Shown here piece after piece: positions 12,901-24,899 of a stretch of DNA of 64,000 bases. The translations under genes and the position numbers were made by a program. The stretch is from Vermamoeba vermiformis. Its lineage: Eukaryota > Tubulinea > Echinamoebida. Each line of letters opens with the position of its first letter. The stretch's first letter is position 1. The notes beneath the pieces were generated by a model. It had not been told where the DNA came from, did no database searches, and saw nothing but the letters and a program-made list of their open reading frames with translations. The stretch lies in NCBI GenBank assembly GCA_045837725.1, contig JBEWZL010000247.1, positions 1 to 64,000 of the forward strand, read 5' to 3'.

Positions 12901-13726
12901 CTATTACGTTGTGATAGACTAACGATACGCATTAGAATTGTTTTGGGCGAGAAAATAAGAACAACAGATCAGGAACTTACGAGTTGTCCTTGCTAGCAAT
13001 GTTCAAAGTGGTCATAAGAGCGTCATCAGCGGTATATTTCCAGATTTTAACGGTGCCATCAGTAGCAGCAGAGGCAAGATAGTTTCTGCAAGGGTCAAAA
13101 GCCAAACTGGTTACGAAACCTTCGTGGCCCTTGATCGAGCGGAGATAAGTCATATCGTGACGTTGAAGCAATCTAATGGATCGATCGGTACTAGATATTA
13201 TGTTAGTAACGTACTTAATACCGTAAATGTCTTTTGAATCTCAAATCTAAGTCAGATTCGAATTTTACTTGACTTACCCGCAAGCAACGAAGTTTGTATC
13301 GCTCGAACCAGCAACTGAGTATACTTTCGTATCTACTCGATCAAATTGGTCACCACCTTCAATAATACCCTCGTCAATGCTCCACAAACGGGTTGTGCGA
13401 TCTGAAGATGCAGTCACCAGGAAAGTCTGACGAAATATTAGAATTTACTTGGTGGTAAAATATATATAGTGCCGTACGTTCATAATGGCAATATCGTTGA
13501 TTCCATCGTCGTGCTTTTTTTGATCAGACTTGGTTTCCCCGCTCTTGTCCAAGGCTTTCACCTTGTGAGAATGATCGCTCGTAAGAACGAATGCACCACT
13601 AATTATTAAATATTAATAAATCGATGTAGGAACCAATTATTGTTTCAGGAGAACTTACTCCTTATCTGTAAATCTGGCAAGAGTCCAACCCTTCACCGTG
13701 GCAACGTGTAATTTTACTTGGCTCAT
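9902..13726 (-). CDS. WDHD1: AND-1/Ctf4/WDHD1 replisome adaptor
   Basis: This gene of about 15 exons starts MSQVKLHVATVKGW at 13726 and ends KKRKLFN at 9902. The N-terminal third is a WD40 propeller (LVTASSDRTTRLW, KGHEGFVTSLAFDP, YLASAATDGTVKIW, VLDVAWSASGDYLAS, VSSIEWHP). An acidic linker follows (DDEADEDDEGDDLDQMI), then the SepB/Ctf4 beta-propeller and helical trimerization region (VSSVEEKRRYL, SWAHNSDWTIKLE, TNGKGTRVWPIG, SESIRYFHTKQEAM). This is the full order of Ctf4/AND-1, which links the CMG helicase to DNA polymerase alpha at forks. The vertebrate C-terminal HMG box is absent; there is a Ser/Glu-rich tail with basic patches (PTKRQR, KKRKL) that would serve as nuclear signals. Introns are 45-70 nt with canonical ends. 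Confidence 0.9.
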
Positions 13727-14307
13727 AGCACGAGTTTAGGCGTGGTAGTATGCTAAAGGAATAATGTTAAAAAACGTGTAGAAATTCGAAACAAAAGTCA
13801 AGTTACCGTTGTAAAAATTGAATTTTTTTGGCGGCAACTTTTCTGTCAGCTTTGTCTCGTCCTTGCACCACGCGTGCCTCTATAGTCTGGAAACCACCTC
13901 AGTTCTAGCGAACTCTTCACCGTTGCAGTTCGTTGCCGTTGCAATGTAGCATTTCAATAATCCGATCTTTTTGATCGACGACTCCTCGCATCTGGACACC
14001 TAGGTATTAATATTAAAATATTATTCCTTGATGGTTAAATTACGATAAGAATATTCCTTTCGCCTAATTACTATTTACCATAATTAAAATTTTATTAATT
14101 TTTCGATTTTCTAGTTCAAATCAATCAAGCTTGCATTGCTTCCAAATATTAAATTATCACCTTAGCCGCTAATGGGAATTTTATAAATATTAATTGCTAT
14201 CCAGTCAAAGCAACTCACAATGGACCAATTTTCCAACAACGACGCGTCAAAATGTGTTTTGTTGGCGACGCAAAATCAAACTAACTGTATTGATATAACA
14301 ACACGAC
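13727..14307. other. Divergent promoter region, no gene
   Basis: About 580 bases between the starts of AND-1 (leftward) and the GH16-like gene (rightward). No credible exon or RNA gene is visible. The middle part (about 14020-14200) is strongly AT-rich. No defined regulatory element can be named. Confidence 0.5.
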
Positions 14308-16564
14308 ATGGCGAGTAGGACATCGACATTGCTTGCAGTCTTTGTATTGGCGATACTTCAGCCCGCAATTTCTCTTTGGATACCAACCCTTGCAGAAGAG
14401 TTTACTGCGGTCAAGCAATTAAATTCATTGCGTTGGATTCCAGCGTTCTATTGGCAGCCAGATCCGTCGCCGAACAACGAACTTCAAACGTACAGACCAG
14501 ATGCGTTCAATTTCAGTTCTTCGACTTCTCTTGGACTAAGGGCCTCGATTGGTTTCAAAAATGGTTACAATGCAGGAGTAATAAGCTCAAAAGATCGTTT
14601 TACTCAAACCCTCGGCTACTTCGAATTTCAAGCCAGATTGCCAACAGCGAAGGGCGTAATGGCGTCATTTGGCCTTTTAAGACAAGATACTACGGTCGGT
14701 AAGTGCGATATTAATATAATATTCATTTTAAATCAGTATTACTATTCAACTCATTTCGAATCACAATGGGACCTACATCCATTTTAACCGACTCTTATTT
14801 AGCGAATCAAAGCATTAGTATTCAAGTAGTATTGTCAAACCCAACGACAGTTTATTTCACGCAGCAGTGCGGTCCTTCAACATTGCAAAACAATTCTGTT
14901 TTCCAAAACATTACGGATCTACGCTTGCACAAGTTTGGCATTGAATGGGCTTTTGACGCGACCAATTTCTACATAGACGGCATTCAAATATACTCACAAA
15001 GAACTTGCGTCGCTGTCGGTCCGATGTACATCGTTTCCAACTTGGTTGTTGGCGGTCCTTTGGCCGGATCTCCTGACAACTCAACAGCTTTCCCCGTCAC
15101 TATGGACCTCGATTATATTCGAGCATATCAATACTCTTCTAAGGAAGGAGTATCTCTGGCGGGCCCTGGTGATGGCGTTCCCAACCCGAACTTAGTAGTG
15201 GTGGCTGAACCGCGAGTTACGCTCAGCTATCCGTCAATTTCCAGCAACATCGCTCATATTGGAGATACTATCACTTTCAACATTACGATAGCTGGGGGAG
15301 GCTCGTTGGTGGATACAATTACGGCTGCTCTGGATCAAGCACTGGTTGAAATCTCGCTGTTCCAGATGGCGGATGTGGTTCCACTTTCGTTGAGCCAATT
15401 CACCAATGTGACACTTCTGTCGCAAGATTCGATGGTATTCACAGCGACAGTACCGTTGCAAGAAGCTTTGCCGGGTTACTATCGCTTCGCACTTGCGATC
15501 TATGAGTCAAACCGGACCAGAATAATTGGATTTAACACAGTTGAAGTTCTTCAAGTTAGTAAGTACTGTCTGGTACTTCCATCGCAATTAGTCGCTAATG
15601 TTAATATTCAGTTGCATCCCCATCGCCGCCTGTGCCTTCCGTGGTCCCAGTGACTTTAGCACCCACATCAACAACGACGTCAAATGTAGTTCCTATTCTC
15701 GATTGCTACACTCCCATCAACACCACTCACTATCGTGCGTACTTCAGCTATGACAACAAGAACAACGCCGCAGTATTGTTGCCAATTGGTGATCGCAACA
15801 AGATCACTCCTGGATCCACAGTATGCCTCGTTATAATCTTAGTAATGCTTTGTCTAACGCGTTGTAGGATCGTGGACAACCTACGATTTACAGTACAGGA
15901 CGAAGTGCTTTGTTCCCGAACAGTGTCTTCGTGACTGACATCGATAGCAACATCGAATGGGTGCTGTCAAATTACAAGGTTGATGTTGATGTCACTGACA
16001 CTTCGAGCTTGTGTCCGAACTGTAAGTCTTTTATCATGAGCTCCATTTGAAGTACTAACTCACTGTAGCCGTGACTATTGTCATTGTGGTATCCTCTCCA
16101 TCTTCGTCGCTCAACGCCACAAATATTGAAGAGCTGAAAGAAGTCACTGCCAGTCAGTTGAATGTCACCTCTGCTGACGTCCAAATCAACGTGACTTGTA
16201 CGAGTGCAACAAGCTGCGAGATATCCGTTACTATATCAGGTATAGTTATACAATAGTTCGCTTGTGATAGTTGATGTTCTAACGGAGGTACGTGTTAACA
16301 GCTAATCCGAGTCAAATCAGTGAGCTGATACAGAAGGCCAAAAACTACGCAACAGATCCAGCAACAGTCGAGAAAAATTTGAAGCAAGTATCAACTGATT
16401 TGTCAGTCACTGAAGTACGCGGTGCCGGATCCAACACAGAAAAGCCTGGGTCTGTTGCAATTCCCGGCGAATCTTCGGAGCCTGTGTTCGATTCAAATGC
16501 CATTATAATCGTCCAATCACAGATGGTATTCGTTGTATTACTAGCATTTATTCTTTTATTCTAA
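14308..16564 (+). CDS. GPI-type surface protein with GH16-like domain lacking catalytic glutamates
   Basis: A signal peptide (TLLAVFVLAILQPAIS) starts at 14308. A GH16/laminarinase-like fold follows: LGYFEFQARLPTAKGVMASFGLL, then after a 42-nt intron HKFGIEWAFDATNFYIDGIQI, VSNLVVGGPLAGSPDNSTAFP and MDLDYIRAYQY. The family's ExDxxE catalytic motif is not present at the junction in the spliced frame or in read-through, so this looks like a non-catalytic binder. Next come an Ig/Fn3-like region, a Pro/Thr linker, a domain of the type YRAYFSYDNKN...PIGDRN...DRGQPTIYSTGRS, a domain with INVTCTSATSCEISVTIS, and a hydrophobic C-terminus (VQSQMVFVVLLAFILLF) fitting a GPI signal. About six short in-phase introns. 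It is probably a wall or coat glucan-binding surface protein (inference). Confidence 0.65.
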
Positions 16565-16780
16565 TTTTGTTCTGCTGACCAATAAACAATTGCAGAATGG
16601 TCATGCTGGCGCGTGTGAAGAACTGAAACAGTATTGAAATAAATCGATATCAAATTAGTGAGCTGATAATAAGCCAATGTAAGTGCATTTCGTAATTTTT
16701 GGTATCGGACTATATTTTTTATTAACGCGTACGTTTGGAAATATATATATTGTCTAATGACACTAATATGGCTACAAAAG

Positions 16781-17419
16781 TTATATCTTGCGCAATGACA
16801 CTCTTGCTAGTTGCTGTTCGAGGTACTTCATCTCGGCTACAAGATTCTTGCTAACTTTCTGTAACTTTGCGTGGTATTGCTGTTGCTTTTCCAACAATCG
16901 AATCACTTGCTTGAAATTTTGCGACAGATCTACAGCGAACAGATCTTCTTCAGAGCTGTTTTCGGAATCAGACATTTGGTCAGGATCACTTGCTTCCGTG
17001 CTGTCATCCCTGTCTCTCCTCTTTTCGGTACGTTTAGGGGCCTCAATTGGAGCAAGAACCTTTTCGGTAACAAGATTGCTAGTAATTAAGTCCATATTCT
17101 TTTGATCCAAGGGACCTTCAACAACTCGAACATTATTGAAAGTTTTGCCGTCTCTAGCTTTGTTCGTGAATACTTCGATGACATAAAGACCGTCTGCAGG
17201 CGCAGTAGGGTAGGAGCCTTCAATAAAGAACCTATTGATTTAACGAAAAGTCGGATCTTATTACAATTACAAAGAGCATTTGTCTGGCACCGGTACATAC
17301 GTATTGACTCCGTTGTTAAACTTCTTCTCCGGTGCGTTCTTTACAACGAATTTGAAAGTGGCTGGGTCCGAACTGGCGATCCACTGTATTGGCGCTCCTG
17401 TATTACAAGTCAGTCCCAT
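16781..17419 (-). CDS. Head domain + acidic linker + coiled coil, paralogue of the 18199 gene
   Basis: Exon 1 (17301-17419, MGLTCNTGAPIQWIASSDPA) and exon 2 (16781-17231) join in phase across a 69-nt intron. The head ends with a beta-rich part (GSYPTAPADGLYVIEVFTNK, NNVRVVEGP). An acidic Ser/Asp-rich linker (DDSTEASDPDQMSDSENSS) follows, then a C-terminal coiled coil (FKQVIRLLEKQQQYHAKLQ). The head aligns with the neighbouring divergent gene: IQWIASSDPATFKFVVKN matches FQVMAIPCDSETKFIIEN, and DGLYVIEVF matches EGLYEVEFR. No known family is recognised. The plan recalls head-plus-stalk dimers such as the XRCC4 superfamily, but I see no sequence support for that. Confidence 0.6.
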
Positions 17420-18198
17420 TGAAGTTAACGTGCATTTATAGCTGATTTCATAAACGTGCCACGGAAAATATTTCGAAATTATTTTAGAAAAGTTTGAAGC
17501 TCATTTACAAACAGTAAGGCATTAATAACACAATACATACCTTTCTTTTCTTTCTCTAATAGAAATGCGGGTTTTCGAAAATTGAATAGCTTCGCGTAAA
17601 TGCGCGGTGAGTTTTCCATGATGATTCGACTTCGGAAGAATTGATTCGAGAGAACGAGTTGTGGTAGTCTTATTGCTGCAATAAGGATAAATACTTGTTT
17701 GGACCAAAAGATTGAAGAAGGATGTGACGGAAATTTCATCGTCGTACTGTTTCCCAGGCAAATTCAAAGAATAGAAGGCGAGTCGCGAACCTTCCTGGAC
17801 AAAGCGGCTTCCAACCTGCGGTGAGCTGATCGATATCAAATTAGTAAGAAACCTTGCGATAAACCGAACTTTCTTCGCATTATCCTAAGCCGGGATATGT
17901 ATTTGAAGGGCCTATAAGAGCCTTATTCATCGTCAATACGAGATAGCTGTCGCAATAATTGATTTAAATCTCCGGCATTGACTTGCTTTTCAGAAAAAAC
18001 GCAAACAAAAGCTCAAAAATTCATTCGCGTCTCTTCGATTTTTGAATCTATTCCGAAGTTAGCTAATTCTTTTGATTTGTTCTTTGCTCGTCAAAGGGTA
18101 GTTTTGATAGTCAAACTTGTTGCAACAAAAAAATATAAAAGAAGTTAATCGTATTCAAGTTCAATTAATCATTCACAACTACGTCTCCGAAACCACAA
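17420..18198. other. Region between paralogues; one doubtful minus-strand frame
   Basis: An open frame on the minus strand (about 17522-17875) begins after a CTTAG acceptor-like site and reads KVRFIARFLTNLISI...SRFVQEGSRLAFYSLNLP...HLREAIQFSKTRISI. Its composition looks protein-like and it ends at a GTATGT donor, but the next exon is out of phase with it and no homologue is recognised. It may be an upstream exon of the 16781 gene, a separate small gene or a relic. The rest is AT-rich, with the promoter of the 18199 gene. Confidence 0.3.
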
Positions 18199-18965
18199 AT
18201 GGAGCAACAACACTCCAATCCGAATTCCGTTCCGAAGAAGGTGTTTGCCCGCCTTCGTGCCTTCAAATCGAATCCCAAACGTAAGTAATTCATCAAACAT
18301 TCAATTAAGTATTTATTCTTGGATTTTCTAGATAAATTTCAAGTTATGGCCATTCCCTGCGACAGCGAAACCAAGTTCATTATTGAGAATTTTTGCCCTT
18401 ACAAGCAGACTTCCCAAGAGTACGCTAATTGCTAGGCCGTTTGTGGAAAAGAACTGACTTTTCGTTCCTAAGTCCCGAGCAATGCTTCTTCAATTGTGAC
18501 GATCTGAATGTAGTTGCCGCTGGTGAGGGTTTGTATGAGGTTGAATTTCGCCCCAACGCTAAAAATGGTAATTGTCAAGTGAAAGAGCCTCTTTGCTTTT
18601 GTTTTAAACTTACTATTATGCTAGGAGTTACATACATTAATCCTACGATTGTTCGACGAGTTGATGTCCCGCCCCAACCAGAGCCAGAGCCAGAGCCTGA
18701 AATGGAGTCCAACACCAACGTATTGACCGACTACGTCTCCGAATCCGAATCCGAATCTGAATCCGAACAAGAAGCCCCGGATCCAGCTGCTGAGCTTCCT
18801 GCCGTGGAGCCTGAAGAGGAGCCTCAGCCAACTAATCCGTACCTTACTCTGCTGAATGATATTGTTGGGGGGTTTATTGAACAAGCGCAGCACTTGGAGA
18901 AACAAGCTCAAGTCATGAAGGCTCTCCTTGCCCAGCTTCAAAAAACCTCTTTGAAAGGTGAATGA
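18199..18965 (+). CDS. Head domain + acidic linker + coiled coil, paralogue of the 16781 gene
   Basis: Exons 18199-18280, 18332-18567 and 18625-18965 have clean GT/AG junctions. The start is MEQQHSNPNSVPKKVFARL. The head (KFQVMAIPCDSETKFIIENF and AAGEGLYEVEFRPNAKNG) resembles that of the leftward neighbour. It is followed by Pro-Glu repeats (PQPEPEPEPEPEM), Ser-Glu repeats (SESESESESEQE) and a C-terminal coiled coil (FIEQAQHLEKQAQVMKALLAQL). Inside exon 2 the frame breaks at AATTGC (about 18430); one more T gives a continuous reading through LLGRLWKRTDFSF. It may form oligomers through the coiled coil; its function is unknown. AATAAA lies near 19039. Confidence 0.6.
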
Positions 18966-19189
18966 ATTGCTGTTATTCGCAGCTGGTTCTAATGCTGCAA
19001 CAGCGTTCTGATGGCAATGCACAATACATTTGAACGACAATAAAACCTTGCCATTATCTTCATAACTGGTTTTTCCGCAGAGATCATCTTACTAATTGCT
19101 ACGAGAATGCTTGTAGCAAAACCGTCGCCACAGCAGCAACTTCCGTCCGAGCTGTAAGGCTAATTCTTCCGTCTGATAGATTGCTAACC

Positions 19190-19372
19190 CTTCACTGCTG
19201 TTACTCTCGTCATTGCGATCACACCCATGTTCTGAACGATACGGAGCTTAACGACCGGAAGGACGTAATCGCGAAAGGTTCTAGTATTCTGATTATTAAT
19301 GTCACTTGCACTTCAAATGGCCTTATGAGGTGCGACTTATCGGTGAAAATTACAAGTAAACCGGCGCAGTAA
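19190..19372 (+). pseudogene. Relic of the INVTCTS-type domain of the GH16-like gene
   Basis: Two neighbouring frames together match one exon of the 14308 gene: AVTLVIAITPMF corresponds to VTIVIVVSSPSS, and INVTCTSNGLMRCDLSVKIT to INVTCTSATSCEISVTIS. The pieces are in different frames and no flanking exons are visible, so this is a decayed duplicate exon. It sits about 3 kb downstream of its presumed parent on the same strand, beyond the two head/coiled-coil paralogues, which points to past local duplication. Confidence 0.5.
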
Positions 19373-19945
19373 TTTCTGAAATCGACTTCGTGCCTGCAGT
19401 ATTTTTCAGCGCTGAATGCAATATGTGATGAATCGTGGGTCGCGATTCAGTCGCTAATTAATAATGACCAATTTTAATGTTTTACCTTTTATGTATTATT
19501 TGATATAAACAACACCGTTCATTACAAATACAACATCCCCTCCTATTATTTTCATGTAATCAATTCATTGCTCTTCTGTTAATTATGTTGGGTGCTACCG
19601 CCTAAACCATGGACCGGATTTCGTTCGAACTCCCAAGTATGTGCCTAAATAAATCAAATTAATTTGATAAAAATTCAAATACTCAAATTATTAGTGCAAT
19701 TAACATTTCGAAGCTTATATTTATTTATTATTGATATAAACGAAAAATTGAGTTCTGTAAATTCAAATAGAACTGGGAATAACTAATGAATTTTTGTAGT
19801 ATGCACTATAATTGATTCATCATGGGTGGTACCTGTTCCATTGCCGCGTTAATAATTCCGGACAGGTCGAAAAAAGTATTTTTTTCATTTGCGTTGGAAT
19901 GTACAGACACACCCAGATATTAAGCGAATATTATCAGTATTAATT
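19373..19945. other. No gene seen
   Basis: About 570 bases of AT-rich sequence before the F-box gene. No exon, RNA gene or repeat family was recognised; only the promoter of the following gene is expected here. Confidence 0.5.
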
Positions 19946-21781
19946 ATGGGCGATCATTTGCTCAAACTGCCTTTGGATGCGCTACGTCTAATTTGGCGTT
20001 ATCTATCCCTGCCTGACGTTATAAGGTAATTATTATCAATTAACTACGACTATAAATTTTACATGATTATTCTTCAAAGCAATATATATATTTTAATTGT
20101 GGTCCCAAAAATAAATTGGACCCGGTCCCCTTATTGCGGATCCAATTACTAAGACCGCGTTGAATCTGATTTTATTTTGTAAGGTTTGGCATCACCACTA
20201 AAAGCATGCTCGATTTAACGTGGCCTTGGTATCAAGAGCTGCTAATTATGCGCTTTCCGCGATTCCCCAGCGAAGCTATTTCTTTCGTTTTAAAACGAGA
20301 TCTGACGCACTTGCGGCATTTAGAATTGATGTACGAGCCGTCTATACAAGAAGTTCCTATTGCAGTTCAATGGATCGAGGCACTTAAGTCATCAAACTTG
20401 CCGAATCTACAAACGTTGGCCATTGATCTCGTATTTTCGAAATACAGTAATGCCAAAGAGGCTAATTATGTTAATCAATTAATATCGGCGAAGACACAAT
20501 TGCAATCCTTGCGTTGGTATTCAGCCCAGTGTGATGAAAGCTTCAACGTTGGTCAGTTCTTTGCCAATCACACGAGATTAACATCGCTTACTATTCGTAC
20601 GGATAGGGCGTGTAAGTATCATAACTAATTACTAAGAAAATCGAATCGGTTTTGACGCCCACGAACACATCCAGATCTGAACCCAAAAAAATTTTCAGAT
20701 TCGTTGAATATTATTGTCTGACTATATTTATTTATTAAGGGCGGATCCATGGGGTGCATTTATTGACGCAAGTTAAGGATTTGCATATTTCTCATAATGA
20801 CAACATGACCGACGATGATTTCATCGAGGCGATGGGCTTAACTCAACTCGTATCAACTGATATAGCACACAACAAGCATCTTACTGACAAATCATTTACG
20901 CAAATAACGAAATTGACAAATTTGGAGCAGCTTTACATGAGTCACGCCAATGGACTCAAATCCACTAGTTTGAAAGTACTTCGCGATCTGCCAAAATTAT
21001 CCGATTTGTCAGTGCTTTATCCTTGGGACGACGAAGAATATCACTCTTGGGATGTTGGTCTTGACGAGATAAAAGGAGCTCTTTCTATCATTGGTCAGCT
21101 GTCGAATCTGACCAAACTGCAGATCTGTTCAGAAGAAGAAAGGATTGATTTTGGCCAATTCACGCAATTAACAAACTTGATGTGCCTAAATCTTGAAATT
21201 TTTATGGAAGTAGCTGATTTTACAGCCTTTACAAGACTGACGCGATTGGAATTTCCTCGAGGGACAATGCACGTAGTTTATCCTCCGAACGTGAAGCATC
21301 TTACGACAGAATGTTACGACAAAAAAGATTTTAGTCATATTTGCAGCTTAGAACACTTGCAAAGTTTAGTTATGGCCATTAGCCCTACGATTGATCATGT
21401 CACGTTTGCGCAGCATATCACAAAGCTTAGCCGCCTCAGTGAGCTCACTATAGAATCAACTCCATCACCAGGTATAGATAAAATCATTATATTTATGAAT
21501 TAGGCTAATTTCACACTTAAATTTTAGAGCAGATCGAGGCACTTCAAAAACTTCCAAATCTGGCTACTTTGACTTTTGTGCATATTCCCGACAACATCAT
21601 CGATAATTTGGCAAAGCTTACGCAGGTGATAGAGTTAACTTATTTTGGACCCTACCAAAAAGAATTGAAAGCTAAAGTACCTTTCAACGTTGTTTTTCTT
21701 GACCGGTCAAGAGTTGGTGTGTACAACGAATTTGAAGATTTTGAATATGACCCAGATATTTATCACGCCGAAGAAGACTAG
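19946..21781 (+). CDS. F-box protein with leucine-rich repeats
   Basis: Four exons (19946-20025, 20184-20611, 20740-21471, 21528-21781) join in phase. Residues 1-40 are an F-box (LLKLPLDALRLIWRYLSLPDVIRFG), which in this family binds Skp1 in an SCF ubiquitin ligase. The rest consists of irregular leucine-rich repeats (LTHLRHLELMYE, LPNLQTLAIDL, LTNLEQLYMSH, LSNLTKLQIC, LPNLATLTFVHI) that would pick substrates, and the end is acidic (EFEDFEYDPDIYHAEED). About 497 residues. The target is unknown; large F-box/LRR families are common in amoebae and plants. Confidence 0.8.
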
Positions 21782-22079
21782 ACAAACTCGCGGAAATTGT
21801 TAATGAAAGCTCGTTTTGCATGAAAACTTGTAGCATGTACGCTTGAACAAAGTTAAATCGTTACCTGTTAATAGCAAGTATTTCTCATTAATTTGCAACC
21901 AAAATATTCATATTCGTTATTTGGTTATTGAGTGAGTACTCTTTGATCGAAACCTTCTGATCGCAGCTGCCAAACTGGATCCAAACTTTCCAACGAAATG
22001 TCGCTTTGTGAATTGTAAAGAGTAGACCACAAGTCCCTCGCTTATTTATTTATTAATCCAAATTATTGTATATTGACCT
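21782..22079. other. Short intergenic stretch
   Basis: About 300 bases between the F-box gene stop and the TMEM104-like start. AT-rich, with no feature recognised. Confidence 0.5.
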
Positions 22080-24754
22080 ATGGGTGGCGTGGCTGATGAC
22101 GGAAGCCAATACTCGAACGGAGTAGCTGCGATCTTCGTATTTAATTTAATTGTCGGAGTCGGCGTGCTCAATTTGCCGCTTGGATTTCAAAGCGCAGGTC
22201 TGGTAAGTATTTATTAAAAACACAATTAAAAAGCGAAGATTTTCTAACGGCAGTTTTGGATCCGAATTTTAAAAAATCTTATTAATTCACCAAGGCGCTG
22301 AAATATTAATTTAATTACTTATAATCGATTATTTTAATATTTTTACGGTTTATGAAAGTCATAAATTAATTATTTTGTGATCAGGTGCTGGGAACAGTTT
22401 TTTTGGGATTCCTCGCTTTACTAGCGTAAGTTCATTAGTGCCATATTATGAAATACATTTTAATATTAATTTATACGGCAAAGTTACATCACAATTTCGT
22501 TTATGATTGAAACTCACGCTGCAGCAAACGCGATCTTGTCCGAAGATGAACAACAGGTAAATAAATGCCTAATATATTTATATTTATATTTACAATAATG
22601 AATTATGCTAATGTTTCAGTAATGCAAAGCAATAATTGAAATTTCGAATGTTGATCGGGATCTTCTGATCGCTAACACTTTTTTTAATGAATACACTAGA
22701 CCCAGCCACTATTAGGAAATGAAGAAATAGTAGTAGGACGCACTATTAATGAAGCCCCGTCGGACCGAGATCCGTTCGATATTTCAAAACGAGTCGAAAT
22801 GGGTGTTATGGCCGAAATTTTCTTAGGCCCCGTCGGCAAAATTTTCTTCTACATTGTCATGATCGTATCCTTATAATATTGTTATACTATACTAATGTCA
22901 TGGGCTAAACTCAATTAGCAAGAAATTTTTTCCTTCACTAAATATTATCGCAGATCTACTTGTTTGGAGATCTGGCAATTTACGCCGTCGCAGTTCCATC
23001 ATCTCTTGCTGCAGCCACTGGTGGTTGGTCTGTAGGTAAGTATAATAATGCATTTGCGAATAGTCTAGCGAATATTTCGGAGGAGTTTCCGAGGGACAAA
23101 CCTTGTGATTCGAAATTGCTGTCAATTTTTCTGACCGTGAAAATGCTGTTTCCTAATTTGGAATTTTTATTATAGGCTCGATTACGTTCACCGATGATAA
23201 CGTATATTACTTCTATTTGGCTTGTTTTACGATTATTGTCGTGCCGTTTGGATTTTTTAATTTCCAAAAGACGAAATATTTGCAATTCTTCACGATGGGC
23301 ACGAGAAACACCGCTTTATTTATGTAAGTACTATTCGTAATATTTCATGTTAATATGCACATTCTTATTTATTTTGCAGGATGATTATTTTGGGTTTGAT
23401 TTTCATTGGTCAAGGCAACGGCGCATTACCCGATCAATTGCCGTTAGTAAATTGGGCGTAAGTATTTATTACCGCCACATATTTTATCAATTTTATCACG
23501 CTCGGCAAATTTCTAAAAATTTCCGTGCCATTTATTGTATTTATTTTTCTACGGCTTGCAAATAGCGAACTTTAAATATTGTATTTTACTTTAATGCCTA
23601 TTGCACAATATTAAAGTATTATTATTTTTGTGCAGAGGCTTGCCTAAAATGTTCGGAGTTGCCGTGTACGCATTCATGTGCCACCACAGCTTGCCGTCAA
23701 TCGTGACACCTATCAAGGACAAATCATTCGTCGGAAAGTTGATGGGCATTGACCTCTTGTTGATCTATCTCACGTACATCTTGCTCAATTACTCCGCCAT
23801 GTTCGCTTTTGGCGCTATTGACAACCCAACCTGTGACTCGACACCAGGTAAGAAAATAGACAATATTAACTCCAATTCCATCGTAAATGCCTTTTTATTG
23901 CTTACAGAATCTTAATTAAGACAAATATTCGATTTGGAAGTTAAAAATTTTTGGTAGTTTTGAACGAATGTGAAAAAAATCAAGATCCGACCTGGAACAA
24001 CTTTTTTCGTGAAAAATCAAAACAAGCGATACTAATATTGTTTTTTTAGGTCCTGCGTGCAAAATTCAGCCACTCTACACGTGGAACTTCAATTCGTACC
24101 ACATTGTGCCCATCGCCAAGTTCTTGGGCTTGTTCCCCGTGTTCACGTTGTCCACAAATTTCCCGTTGATTATGATCACACTGCGCAACAACGTGATGAA
24201 CTTGATCAAAGTTGGCGAGCGCTCGATGAATCCTACATTGCGCGGAGTTATTTTCAGCATTCTTGTCACTGCACCTGCCATCACCATTGCATTTTTCACT
24301 CAGGACATCAAAATCTTGGTACGTAATTAAGCAAACACGTTTGACACGTGTCAGACTTTTTCCGAACTTGACACGTGACACTGAATTTCGCAACACGTGG
24401 GATCGCAAGAAAATTCCAACTTGAATTGCAAAGTTTTGGTTTCGTTTGTGACACGTGTCAAAAGGGCACTTGCATCGATAAATTTTTGCTTGTAATTGAT
24501 CTGTTCTTTTGCTAACCTCGCTGTGACAGGTGTCAGTGACGGGCTCGTACGCAGGCATGGGTATTATGTTCTTGTTCCCTTCACTGCTCGTCTTCTTCGC
24601 TCGTCGCAAGATCACTGCGCGCTTAGGATTCTACGAAAACAAACACGCGTCATTCTTCAGACACACTTTTTGGATCGTGTTGATCTGGATCTGGGTCGTT
24701 GGTGCTACTGGTCTCGTGGTGTACACTCAAATTAGCTCTGTTGTATCTGAATAA
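22080..24754 (+). CDS. TMEM104-like amino-acid-transporter-family membrane protein
   Basis: About nine exons start MGGVADDGSQYSNG at 22080. The first TM segment (VAAIFVFNLIVGVGVLNLPL) and the next region (TISFMIETHAAANAI) have the signature of TMEM104, a branch of the amino acid/auxin permease (SLC32/36/38) fold. About eleven hydrophobic helices follow, including IYLFGDLAIYAVAVP, FGVAVYAFMCHHSLPSI and FLGLFPVFTLSTNFPLI, ending VVYTQISSVVSE. A loop with QPLLGNEE after helix 2 resembles a dileucine sorting signal, which would suit lysosome or contractile-vacuole membranes (inference). The intron at 24320-24529 is longer than usual and contains repeated palindromes. The transported substrate is not predictable. 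Confidence 0.8.
24342..24534. repeat. Cluster of TGACACGTGTCA palindromes in an intron
   Basis: The intron before the last TMEM104 exon has perfect 12-bp palindromes TGACACGTGTCA at 24342 and 24449, a near copy at 24369 (TGACACGTGACA) and another, TGACAGGTGTCA, spanning the 3' splice site at 24523. Another perfect copy lies in an intron of the next gene at 26354, and a spaced form (TGACAC-GG-GTGTCA) lies at 30881, upstream of the surface-protein start. The core CACGTG is the E-box/G-box that bHLH and bZIP factors bind; whether these are used is unknown. Confidence 0.5.
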
Positions 24755-24899
24755 AATGTCATTTCCTAATATTGAAGTAGCCAGATCCAAAAATCTCCCG
24801 CCTTAAATTCCGTTCTTTTTCTCAGTTCAATAGCAGAGTGAAGCACGATTAAATGAAAAATAGGTAGCCACTCATTATATTAATACGTATACCACATAA

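Noticed and set aside
16781-18965. Assignment of the head/coiled-coil pair to the XRCC4/XLF/PAXX family
   Set aside because: Only the general plan (beta head, stalk) is alike; no diagnostic residues can be matched by eye.
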